DNA of 10,258 nt, from positions 1 through 10,258 of the forward strand of contig JAEWNM010000270.1 of the NCBI GenBank assembly GCA_023392755.1, written 5' to 3'. A program made the position numbers and the translations under genes. The notes beneath the pieces were generated by a model. It was not told where the DNA came from, did no database searches, and saw only the letters and a list, made by a program, of their open reading frames with translations. The DNA is from Bacillota bacterium (GTDB lineage Bacteria > Bacillota > Clostridia > Christensenellales > Aristaeellaceae). Shown here piece by piece: positions 1 to 6,111 of this stretch; the stretch's first letter is position 1, and every line of letters begins with the position of its first letter.

Positions 1-25
1 TTTGCCCGGCGGGGAGTGTTGCGGT

Positions 26-99
26 TGGAGCGGGTGATGGGAATCGAACCCACGTAGCTAGCTTGGGAAGCTAGAACTCTACCATTGAGCTACACCCGC
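26..99 (-). tRNA. tRNA-Gly (anticodon CCC), CCA encoded
   Basis: Read on the minus strand this folds as a complete 74-nt cloverleaf. The acceptor stem is GCGGGTG with CACCCGC, the anticodon stem CTAGC with GCTAG encloses the loop TTCCCAA (anticodon CCC, reading GGG glycine codons), and the T arm has the loop TTCGATT with one G-T pair at the stem base. The discriminator is T, as usual for bacterial tRNA-Gly, and CCA is encoded. It lies downstream of sigH on the same strand and has its own promoter just upstream. Confidence 0.97.
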
Positions 100-130
100 A
101 TGTCCGCACATCTCGTGCCAGTCAAAGCTA

Positions 131-159
131 ATTGTAGCGATTTCCAGCTTTTTTGTCAA
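131..159 (-). promoter_or_regulatory. Consensus sigma-A promoter of the tRNA-Gly gene
   Basis: On the minus strand TTGACA (154-159) and TACAAT (131-136) are separated by exactly 17 bp. This is close to the housekeeping consensus and fires towards the tRNA, whose mature 5' end is at 99. The -35 box begins only 7 bp beyond the sigH stop codon, so the tRNA has independent strong transcription even if sigH transcripts read through. I see no terminator between sigH and the tRNA. Confidence 0.88.
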
Positions 160-166
160 CAGCGAT

Positions 167-844
167 TCAGTGATTTTCCTCCAGGAATTTCTCCAGCTTG
201 CGTTTGACCCTTTGCAGCGCGTTGTCAATGGATTTTACGTGGCGGCCCAGATTTTCAGCAATCTCCTGGTAGCTCTCGCCGTCCAGATAAGCGGCCAGCA
301 CCTCCTGCTCAAGCCCTGAAAGCACCTCGTCGATCTTGTCCCGTATGCTCATCAGGTCTTCCTGGCTGATGAGCAGTTCCTCCGGGTTGGTGGCCCGGCC
401 CTCGATGATCACATCCAATAGCGTACGGTCGGATTCCTCATCATACAGGGGCTTGTTCAGGGAAACATAGCTGTTGAGGGGGATGTGCTTTTGCCTGGTG
501 GCGGTCTTGATGGCGGTAATGATTTGACGTGTGATGCACAGCTCCGCAAAGGCACGGAAGGATGACAGCTTATCGGGCTTGAAGTCGCGGATGGCCTTGT
601 ACAGGCCGATCATGCCTTCCTGCACGATATCCTCATGGTCTGCGCCGATGAGGAAGTAGCTGCGCGCTTTACTCCGCACAAAATTTTTGTACTTGTTCAG
701 CAGATACTCCAGGGCGGTACCGTCGGCCTCCTGGGCCAGCGTTACGACCTCCTCGTCGGAAAGGGCGGCAAAGCGGTCTTCCTTTCCTACGGCAAAGGCC
801 TCGCCTTCATCCTTGGGCATGCTGCTGCGGTTTTGCTCCGTCAT
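167..844 (-). CDS. sigH: RNA polymerase sporulation sigma factor SigH (Spo0H)
   Basis: This is the sigma-70 family factor that directs transition-state and early sporulation transcription. From the chosen ATG it is 225 residues, close to the 218 of the Bacillus protein. Region 2 spans about residues 40-118 and contains the highly conserved stretches KYKNFVRSKARSYFLIGAD, EDIVQEGMIGLYKAIRDF and SFRAFAELCITRQIITAIK. The segment after it (TRQKHIPLNSYVSLNKP) is typical of SigH. The region 4 helix-turn-helix is near residues 192-217 (YQEIAENLGRHVKSIDNALQRV). I chose ATG at 842-844; an in-frame TTG at 863-865 would add 7 residues but lies inside the ribosome-binding region (AAAGGACAGGG). It is last in the mrnC-thyX-rlmB-sigH operon, 33 bp after rlmB, and no separate sigH promoter is obvious. 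It indicates a spore-former or a descendant of one. Confidence 0.96.
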   Translation of the reverse strand: MTEQNRSSMPKDEGEAFAVGKEDRFAALSDEEVVTLAQEADGTALEYLLNKYKNFVRSKARSYFLIGADHEDIVQEGMIGLYKAIRDFKPDKLSSFRAFAELCITRQIITAIKTATRQKHIPLNSYVSLNKPLYDEESDRTLLDVIIEGRATNPEELLISQEDLMSIRDKIDEVLSGLEQEVLAAYLDGESYQEIAENLGRHVKSIDNALQRVKRKLEKFLEENH

Positions 845-877
845 CCCATTCCCTGTCCTTTGCAAAGCATTTCTATA

Positions 878-2341
878 CTATACGTTTCTTGCGGCCATGA
901 CGGCGTACATCAGGATACCGGCCGCAACCGAAGCGTTAAGGGAACCAATTTGACCCTTCAGGGGCAGCGACACGGTTCTGTCGCAGTGTTCCTGCACAAG
1001 GCGGCTGATGCCCTCGCCCTCCGAACCGATGACGAGCGCCAGCGGGCCCTTCATGTCGGCCTTCCGATAATCCTCCCCGTCGGTCGTGGCGGCTGTGATC
1101 CATAGCCCTGCCTTTTGCAAATCCTGAAGGACGCGCGTCAGGTTTCCAACCCTGGCCACCTTTACGTGCTCCACGGCGCCGGCGGAGGCCTTTACCGCAG
1201 CGGGCGTCAGGCCCACGGAGCGGCGTTCGGGCACGATGACGCCGTGGGCGCCCACGCATTCCGCGGTGCGGATGACAGCCCCCAGGTTATGGGGATCGGT
1301 GATACCATCCAGCAAAATGAGGAATGGTTCCTCTCCCTGGGCCTTCGCCTGCGCCAGCATATCCTCCACCGTTGCGTATTGGTATGCGGAGGCAAAGGCA
1401 AGCATGCCCTGATGATTCTTGGTGATCTCGTCCAGCCGCACACGCTCCACTTCCTGCACGGGAATGCGGGCTTCCCTGGCCATGGCGATGATCTCCCTGG
1501 CGGAACCGCTCAAATCACCCTTGGCCACCAGAAGCTTTTCAATGTCCCTGCCGCTTTTGATGGCCTCCCTGATGGGGTTGCGCCCGGAAAGCAGGTTCTC
1601 GTTGGGGTCAATGGCTTCCTCCACCGCGGGCTTTGGCGCGGGAGAGATCACAGCAGGCTTGTATTCATGGCGCTTATAGGCCGGTTCTTGGTTTTCACGC
1701 TCCCGGACAGGCGCCGGCCGGCCATAAGCGCGCTTCCCGCCATCCGCATTTTCTGTACGGGCACGGAATGCAGGCCTGTCCACGGTGGAACGGAAATCGC
1801 TTCTGGGCGCCGGATGGCCATAGACGCGTTTTTCCCCCTCCCCGTTTTCAGGCCGGGCACGGTAAGCGGGCCTGTCCCCGGCGGGGCGGAAATCGCCTTT
1901 GGGCGCGGAACGGCCATACGGCTTTCTTTCGCCTTGCGCACTGTCGGGCCGGGCACGGTAAGCGGGCCTGTCCCCGGCGGGACGGAAATCGCTTCTTGGC
2001 GCCGGATGGCCAAAGACGCGTTTTTCCCCTTCCCCGTTTTCGGGCCGGGCACGGTAAGCGGGTTTCTGCGCGGCGGGACGGTAGTCGCTTCTTGGCGCCG
2101 GGCGGCCATACGGCTTTCTTTCGCCCTGCGCACCTTCGGGCCTTGCGCGGTAAGCGGGGGCTGCGCCGGCGGGCGCAGAACCCTCGGGCCTTTTGCCTGT
2201 GCGGACGGATGCGGGTTTGCCTGTCCGCTGCACATAGACAGCTTTGGCGGGCGTTTTGTAATGGGCCCCCTCATCATCCCAGGAACCCTGGGCGGCGTGG
2301 TCCTTCTTTTTATCCTTTGTATAGTCCTTGTAAAATGCCAT
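878..2341 (-). CDS. rlmB: 23S rRNA 2'-O-methyltransferase RlmB (SpoU/TrmH family) with long repetitive N-terminal extension
   Basis: The C-terminal half (about residues 245-487) is a complete RlmB-type SPOUT methyltransferase, which in E. coli methylates the ribose of G2251 in 23S rRNA. It opens with the L30e-like substrate-binding domain (LLSGRNPIREAIKSGRDIEKLL, about 250-325). The three SpoU motifs follow: ITDPHNLGAVIRTA (347-360), LALVIGSEGEGISRL (434-448) and IGSLNASVAAGILMYA (465-480). The first ~245 residues are absent from E. coli RlmB, which is 243 aa in total. They are basic, rich in Pro, Arg, Gly, Tyr and Ala, and built mainly of 32-residue repeats (62-219), so probably disordered and possibly RNA-binding (inference). 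The ATG start has the SD AAGGAGGG at 7-nt spacing. The gene lies 40 bp after thyX. The methyltransferase call is firm; the exact target nucleotide is inferred from the family. Confidence 0.94.
   Translation of the reverse strand: MAFYKDYTKDKKKDHAAQGSWDDEGAHYKTPAKAVYVQRTGKPASVRTGKRPEGSAPAGAAPAYRARPEGAQGERKPYGRPAPRSDYRPAAQKPAYRARPENGEGEKRVFGHPAPRSDFRPAGDRPAYRARPDSAQGERKPYGRSAPKGDFRPAGDRPAYRARPENGEGEKRVYGHPAPRSDFRSTVDRPAFRARTENADGGKRAYGRPAPVRERENQEPAYKRHEYKPAVISPAPKPAVEEAIDPNENLLSGRNPIREAIKSGRDIEKLLVAKGDLSGSAREIIAMAREARIPVQEVERVRLDEITKNHQGMLAFASAYQYATVEDMLAQAKAQGEEPFLILLDGITDPHNLGAVIRTAECVGAHGVIVPERRSVGLTPAAVKASAGAVEHVKVARVGNLTRVLQDLQKAGLWITAATTDGEDYRKADMKGPLALVIGSEGEGISRLVQEHCDRTVSLPLKGQIGSLNASVAAGILMYAVMAARNV
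1685..2158 (-). repeat. Tandem 96-bp (32-residue) repeats inside rlmB, about five copies
   Basis: Encoded residues 62-219 of RlmB consist of four full copies and one diverged copy of a 32-residue unit that begins PAYRARP and ends near SDFRPAGDR. Copies start at residues 62, 94, 126, 158 and 190. Copies 1 and 3 share AQGERKPYGR, whereas copies 2 and 4 share NGEGEKRV(F/Y)GH. The array therefore looks like a duplicated 64-residue (192-bp) A-B pair. The last copy drifts (TENADGGKRAYGRPAPVRE). Nucleotide similarity between copies is also high, for example the recurring gggcacggtaagcgggcctg. This points to recent expansion and likely length variation between strains. Confidence 0.92.
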
Positions 2342-2381
2342 GAACCGGCCCTCCTTATTTTAAAACCACAAGCATATCAGC

Positions 2382-3119
2382 CTATTCCCGCAAGGCTTTG
2401 AGAAGCTCTTCCCGTTCCCGGCGGATTTGCACCATTTTGCCGCAGGTTTTTTCCCCCTCCGGGCAGGCACCCCGCAAGCAGCCGGGACCTGCCTTATCAA
2501 ACAGCAGCGGAGCCGCTTCCATGCAAAGACGGTGCATTTCTCTCGCCATTGCCCTGATTTCCCACTGGGCACGGTTGCACATGCGCAGCGCGAAAAAGTG
2601 ATGAAGCTCCCTGACATTCATGGTCATGATCAGCCTGGTTTCGCACGCGCCGGGCAGCACGAACCTGGCGTCCTCATTGCCTTGCTCCCCTGTGCCCAGC
2701 TTTTCCTGCCAGGTGTCATACCATGCCTGAATCTGCTCCATCTGCCGCGCGTATTCGGCTGCCGCCTCCTCGCCCAGCGCCTGAATGCGGGGCGGGACGA
2801 CGTAGGAAAAACCGCCGGCATATGATACATACCGCTGACTTTGCACACTGAAACTTGCGATGCGGTGGCGGGTCAGCTGCGCCAGACAGATACGGCTGAC
2901 GCCTTCCACCGCGAAGGTGAAGGAAGCGTGCTCCATCACCGAATCATGGCCCATATCCATCAGCCGCTGTATGAAAACCGTTTGATCCTTTTCCTCAACG
3001 CGCTTTTTCAGTGTGTCCACATCCGCCCGGGAATAGCACAACCGCGCCCCAAGGGCCACCAGTTCCTGCATGTCGGCGGTATGGCGCAAAAGCGCCACCT
3101 TCAAATGGCAAGGAGCCAT
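2382..3119 (-). CDS. thyX: FAD-dependent thymidylate synthase ThyX
   Basis: ThyX makes dTMP from dUMP using methylenetetrahydrofolate and reduced FAD. At 245 residues it has the usual family length. The ThyX signature RHR-x7-S is present as RHRIASFSVQSQRY (about 84-97), with SV where many homologues have NE. Other family segments are MGHDSVMEHASFTFAVEGVSR (split here as MGHDSVMEHAS and FTFAVEGVSR, 56-76) and RMCNRAQWEIR (179-189). The C-terminal tail holds three cysteines (about 214, 219, 226) in a GPGC-x4-CPEG-x3-C pattern. The ATG start at 3117-3119 is preceded by GAGGGGG at good spacing; an in-frame TTG 15 nt upstream overlaps that ribosome-binding site and is rejected. The gene sits 24 bp after mrnC and 40 bp before rlmB, so it is co-transcribed with them. 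Confidence 0.95.
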   Translation of the reverse strand: MAPCHLKVALLRHTADMQELVALGARLCYSRADVDTLKKRVEEKDQTVFIQRLMDMGHDSVMEHASFTFAVEGVSRICLAQLTRHRIASFSVQSQRYVSYAGGFSYVVPPRIQALGEEAAAEYARQMEQIQAWYDTWQEKLGTGEQGNEDARFVLPGACETRLIMTMNVRELHHFFALRMCNRAQWEIRAMAREMHRLCMEAAPLLFDKAGPGCLRGACPEGEKTCGKMVQIRREREELLKALRE

Positions 3120-3143
3120 GAAATTCCCCCTCAATAAGCTGCC

Positions 3144-3551
3144 TCAGGACAGGTTTTCCTCCTGGCACCAGCTGAATAATTCCCGCAGCCTGTCGTGCTG
3201 CCCCGTGAGATACAGATATCCTATCAGGGTTTCCAGCCCCGTAGCCTGGCTGTAGGCCGCCGGGTCCTGGTTTTTGGGCGCACCGTGGCGGGGATGGGCG
3301 TTGCGGCCCCTGCGCACCAGGTCCGCCTCCTCCGAAGTGAGCCTGCCCTCCAGCCGGGAAAGCGCCTGGGCCTGGGCCTTTGCGTTCACCCTGGCAACAG
3401 CGGCGCAGTGCATGTGATGAAGGTTCTTGCCCGCATACATAAGGCTTGTTCGCACCATAAGGTCCCACACGGTATCGCCAATGTATGCCAGCTGCAGGGG
3501 GCTTAACAGCCTGGGCTCACGCTCCGGGCCGTTTTCGGGCGCATCCAGCAA
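3144..3551 (-). CDS. mrnC: Mini-ribonuclease III (MrnC), TTG start
   Basis: Mini-III is an RNase III catalytic domain without a dsRNA-binding domain. In Bacillus it matures the 23S rRNA ends. The 135-residue product has the family landmarks: LAYIGDTVWDLMVR with catalytic Asp26, the basic RRGRNAHPRHGAPKN loop (80-94) and ATGLETLIGYLYLTG with Glu107. The start is TTG at 3549-3551. It is preceded by a perfect AGGAGG eight bases upstream, and no in-frame ATG or GTG exists between it and the upstream in-frame stop. This is the first gene of the operon, with a leader of only about 24 nt. In many Firmicutes cysS lies immediately upstream; here a divergent transporter operon occupies that place. Confidence 0.94.
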   Translation of the reverse strand: MLDAPENGPEREPRLLSPLQLAYIGDTVWDLMVRTSLMYAGKNLHHMHCAAVARVNAKAQAQALSRLEGRLTSEEADLVRRGRNAHPRHGAPKNQDPAAYSQATGLETLIGYLYLTGQHDRLRELFSWCQEENLS

Positions 3552-3581
3552 ATCCTTCGCCTCCTGTGCATAGATGGCTTC

Positions 3582-3610
3582 ATTATAGCAGATACCTTTC
3601 GCAAGTACAA
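3582..3610 (-). promoter_or_regulatory. Extended -10 promoter of the mrnC-thyX-rlmB-sigH operon
   Basis: On the minus strand the -10 box is a perfect TATAAT (3582-3587) preceded by TGC, an extended -10 element. A poor -35 (TTGTAC, 3605-3610) lies 17 bp upstream. It would start transcription near 3575, a short distance before the AGGAGG of mrnC. Confidence 0.8.
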
Positions 3611-3676
3611 CTTAAGTCCGCCAGAATTGCAAAAACCCTTGGGAAGGTTTGAGGGGGGAGTTCATGCCACAATAGC

Positions 3677-3705
3677 TTGACAGATTTCTATGCGGCTGCT
3701 ATAAT
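3677..3705 (+). promoter_or_regulatory. Consensus sigma-A promoter of the sORF-tetR-ABC operon
   Basis: TTGACA (3677-3682) and TATAAT (3700-3705) have a 17-bp spacer and an additional TG upstream of the -10 (CTGCTATAAT). This is an essentially perfect housekeeping promoter, expected to be strong unless repressed. Transcription should start near 3712, just before the operator palindrome. Confidence 0.92.
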
Positions 3706-3717
3706 TGGACCATCCAG

Positions 3718-3737
3718 TTTAGACCGTTTGGTCTAAA
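3718..3737 (+). promoter_or_regulatory. TetR-type operator: perfect 8-bp inverted repeat
   Basis: The sequence TTTAGACCGTTTGGTCTAAA has two perfect 8-bp arms (TTTAGACC and GGTCTAAA) around GTTT. It sits immediately downstream of the -10 box, covering roughly +6 to +26, and ends before the ribosome-binding site. Size, symmetry and position are what a dimeric TetR-family repressor uses. A TetR gene lies in the same operon, so autoregulation is the natural inference. Binding itself is not shown by the sequence. Confidence 0.85.
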
Positions 3738-3757
3738 TCATAAAGGAGGCTAGGTAT

Positions 3758-3883
3758 ATGTCTTGGTGGGCATGGATCTTGATTGCGGCAGGCGTTGTGG
3801 CGCTGGGTGCAGTGAAACTGTCCTTCTTTAACGCAATGAAGAAGCGAAAAGCGGAAAAGCGGAATTTTACGGACGAGGACTGA
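3758..3883 (+). CDS. Small 41-residue single-pass membrane peptide, unrecognised
   Basis: An ATG with an excellent Shine-Dalgarno sequence (AAAGGAGG, 3742-3749, 8-nt spacing) opens a 41-codon frame ending in TGA at 3881-3883. The peptide begins MSWWAWILIAAGVVALGAVK, one hydrophobic transmembrane segment (about residues 3-19). It continues with a strongly basic stretch (KKRKAEKR, about 28-35) and an acidic end (TDED). By the positive-inside rule the C-terminus is probably cytoplasmic. It is the first gene of the operon, between operator and tetR, with 9 bp to the tetR start. I do not recognise the family. Possible roles are an accessory subunit or regulator of the transporter, or a translated leader coupled to tetR; these are guesses. 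That the frame is translated is well supported by its ribosome-binding site and placement. Confidence 0.82.
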   Translation: MSWWAWILIAAGVVALGAVKLSFFNAMKKRKAEKRNFTDED

Positions 3884-3892
3884 GACCTGCCA

Positions 3893-4534
3893 ATGAACAG
3901 GAAACACGATTACAACAGCCTTCTTGGGGACGCAAACCCTTTAGACCGGTTTCCGCTTTTGTACGACGCGGCGGTTGAGGAGTTTGCACGGAAAAGCTTT
4001 GAGGACGCCTCTCTTAACGATCTGTTGCGCAGGGCACAGATGAGTAAGGGAAGCCTGTACCACCACTTCGGGGACAAATTCGGTTTGTACCTGGCTGTGC
4101 TGGACAAGATCACGCAAAAGAAAATTGCCTTTTTTGCACCGCTGCTGTCAAGGGGCCTGAACGTTTCGGATTTTTTTGAAACCATCAAAACACTTTCCCG
4201 GGAAACCATGGCTTTCATGTTTCAGGACGAGCGGATGTACCATTTTTCCAACCGCGTGCTGGAGGAAGGCCCCGGCTGGATCAGCCGGCTGCTGCCCTAT
4301 TTCCATTACGACTTTGGCCAGGGCTTTGGCGGGCTGATAGACGCAGCTTTTGAGGCGGGGAAGATTGACAGCCGTTTCCCCAAGGATTTTGTGAAAAGAG
4401 CCCTGGACCTGCTGTTTTCGAATTTGCATAAACTGACCGATTCCCGCAGCCCCGAGGAAATGTACAGCTATCTGGAACTGGCGGTGGATATGATGCGCTC
4501 GGGGCTTGCGGCGCATAAGGAGCAAAAAACATGA
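3893..4534 (+). CDS. TetR/AcrR-family transcriptional regulator
   Basis: This 213-residue protein has a TetR N-terminal DNA-binding domain. The helix-turn-helix is at about residues 36-60 (SFEDASLNDLLRRAQMSKG, then SLYHHFGDKFGLYLAVL), with the family-typical SKGSLYHHFGDK recognition segment. The remaining helical ~150 residues would form the ligand-binding and dimerisation domain, which cannot be assigned a ligand. The start ATG has only a weak ribosome-binding site (GAGGAC, distant) and lies 9 bp after the small membrane-peptide gene, so translation may be coupled to it. The stop overlaps the ATPase start (ATGA). The protein probably represses the operon through the palindrome at 3718-3737 and is released by a transported compound. 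Confidence 0.93.
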   Translation: MNRKHDYNSLLGDANPLDRFPLLYDAAVEEFARKSFEDASLNDLLRRAQMSKGSLYHHFGDKFGLYLAVLDKITQKKIAFFAPLLSRGLNVSDFFETIKTLSRETMAFMFQDERMYHFSNRVLEEGPGWISRLLPYFHYDFGQGFGGLIDAAFEAGKIDSRFPKDFVKRALDLLFSNLHKLTDSRSPEEMYSYLELAVDMMRSGLAAHKEQKT

Positions 4535-5391
4535 CCAGCGCATTCACCATCGATTCACTGAGATACCGCTACCCCAAAGCCAAACAGGAAGCGATAAAGG
4601 GCATGAGCTTTGATGTGGAGGAGGGGGAAATATTCGGTTTGCTGGGCCCGTCGGGGGCAGGCAAATCCACCACGCAAAAGCTGCTCATCAAGCTGCTGGA
4701 CAACTACCAGGGGCAGATCGCTTATTTTGGCAAGGATTTGAAAAGCACAGGCAAATCCTTCTACGAGGAAATTGGCGTAGGGTTTGAAATGCCGGTGCAT
4801 TTTTCGAAGATGACCGCCATGGAAAACCTACGTTTTTTCTCCGGCTTTTACAAAAAGACCGCCGACGTGAAGGAACTGATGGAGCGGGTAGGCCTCTGGG
4901 AGCACAAGGATGTACGGGTAGGCGAATATTCAAAGGGCATGAAGGTGCGTTTGAACTTCGTGCGCGCCATGCTCAACAGCCCCCGGGTGCTGTTCCTGGA
5001 CGAGGTGACCAACGGCCTGGACCCGCGCAACGCCCACATACTGAAGGATATCATACTGGAATTCAAAAAGCGGGGCGGGACCGTGTTTTTAACCACCCAC
5101 CTTATGAATGACGTGGAACAGCTTTGCGACCGGGTGGCTTTTTGCGTAAACGGCGAGCTGATGGAGCTTAGCACCCCCAGGGATTTGAAGCTCAAGTACG
5201 GCAGCCGGGAGCTGAAGGTGGAGTATAAGGAAAACGGCATGACGCAGGGCGCCGTTTTCCCCATGGACGCAATCGGCGCCAACGGAGATTTTCTTAAGCT
5301 GCTTAGGGACAAGGAAATTGAAACGATCCACAGCGGGGAGACGTCCATGGAGGACATCTTCATCCGCGTGACGGGAGTCAAGGTCCAATGA
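4531..5391 (+). CDS. ABC transporter ATP-binding protein (drug/ABC-2 export type)
   Basis: This 286-residue ATPase has a full ABC domain: Walker A GPSGAGKST (39-47), a Q-loop region where Glu86 stands at the Gln position (GFEMPVHFSKMTAMENL), a degenerate signature YSKGM (133-137) instead of LSGGQ, Walker B VLFLDEVTNGLDP with D157/E158, and the H-loop His190 (LTTH). After about residue 215 a C-terminal extension of ~70 residues ends MEDIFIRVTG, common in exporters of the DrrA/CcmA type. It overlaps tetR by ATGA and the following permease by ATGA, so the three genes are translationally coupled. It should power export by the two downstream membrane subunits; the substrate is unknown. Confidence 0.93.
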   Translation: MTSAFTIDSLRYRYPKAKQEAIKGMSFDVEEGEIFGLLGPSGAGKSTTQKLLIKLLDNYQGQIAYFGKDLKSTGKSFYEEIGVGFEMPVHFSKMTAMENLRFFSGFYKKTADVKELMERVGLWEHKDVRVGEYSKGMKVRLNFVRAMLNSPRVLFLDEVTNGLDPRNAHILKDIILEFKKRGGTVFLTTHLMNDVEQLCDRVAFCVNGELMELSTPRDLKLKYGSRELKVEYKENGMTQGAVFPMDAIGANGDFLKLLRDKEIETIHSGETSMEDIFIRVTGVKVQ

Positions 5392-6107
5392 AAACGATGA
5401 GAAAGCTTTTTTTAGGCGAGATGCGGCGGATGGTGAGCTACAAAATACTGCCCGTCAGCCTGGTAACCTCGGTCCTTTGGATTGCCGCCTTCCTGCTCGT
5501 TTCAAGGCTGGAGGCGCAATCCATCGCGCCCATGCTGCTGTTTACGGATGTGGTGATGATGTCCATCCTGCTGGTTGGCGCTTCCCATCACCTGGAACGG
5601 CAGGAGGGTACGGTGAAGTCCATGCTGGTGATGCCTGTTTCCATAGGGCAAATCGTTCTATCGAAAATGCTGGCTTCCCTCGCGCTGAGCCTGGAATCGG
5701 CAATCATCACATGCGGTGCGCTGTACATAATACATGGCGTCACACTGCATTACGGGCTGCTTCTGCTGGCCGTAACCGTATCCGGTACCGCCCATGCGGC
5801 GCTGGGCTATTCCCTTTCCCTGTGGAGCCGGGATTTTTCCTCTCTTTTAGGCATCCTTTTCCTGTACATCCTGGTGTTCGCGCTGCCCACCATCCTGCTG
5901 CTTTTGAATGTGATCCCGGCAGGATATGACTGGCTTATGATGATATCGCCCTCCCATGCCGCCCAGGTGCAGCTTACCGCCGCCTTTACCGGGACTTTTG
6001 ATTCCTCAAAGCTTGTGGCATCCTTCGGATACCTGGCGGCGCTGACCGCCGTCCTGCTGTTGGTACACATAAGCCCGGGCTTCAAACGCCATGCGGTAAG
6101 GGGGTGA
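5388..6107 (+). CDS. ABC-2 type permease subunit 1
   Basis: A 239-residue hydrophobic protein with about six predicted transmembrane segments (near 20-38, 48-66, 92-115, 122-144, 152-176 and 208-228), the layout of ABC-2 permeases. Between the second and third segments it has HHLERQEGTVKSMLVMPVS, which resembles the conserved cytoplasmic coupling region of this class (E-R-x-E-G-T, then a P-V/I step). It starts with ATGA overlapping the ATPase stop. It resembles permeases annotated as fluoroquinolone-type exporters, but the substrate cannot be read from the sequence. It probably pairs with the next gene as a heterodimeric channel. Confidence 0.88.
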   Translation: MKTMRKLFLGEMRRMVSYKILPVSLVTSVLWIAAFLLVSRLEAQSIAPMLLFTDVVMMSILLVGASHHLERQEGTVKSMLVMPVSIGQIVLSKMLASLALSLESAIITCGALYIIHGVTLHYGLLLLAVTVSGTAHAALGYSLSLWSRDFSSLLGILFLYILVFALPTILLLLNVIPAGYDWLMMISPSHAAQVQLTAAFTGTFDSSKLVASFGYLAALTAVLLLVHISPGFKRHAVRG

Positions 6108-6111
6108 GACT

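Noticed and set aside
863..865. TTG as the start of sigH
   Set aside because: It sits in the ribosome-binding region of the ATG at 842-844 and would add seven residues not typical of SigH.
1685..2158. CRISPR-like regular repeat spacing
   Set aside because: The 96-bp periodic units are coding, in frame, nearly contiguous and without unique spacers; no cas genes are present.
1115..2401. Long open frames on the plus strand and in other minus frames across rlmB
   Set aside because: They lie opposite or within a clear RlmB gene. They stay open because the GC-rich 96-bp repeats, a multiple of three, carry the same frames along. They have no ribosome-binding sites or recognisable domains.
3620..3660. 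A possible weak hairpin or terminator (AAACC...GGTTT) between the divergent promoters
   Set aside because: Only 5 bp of stem with no T-tract; chance level in this sequence.
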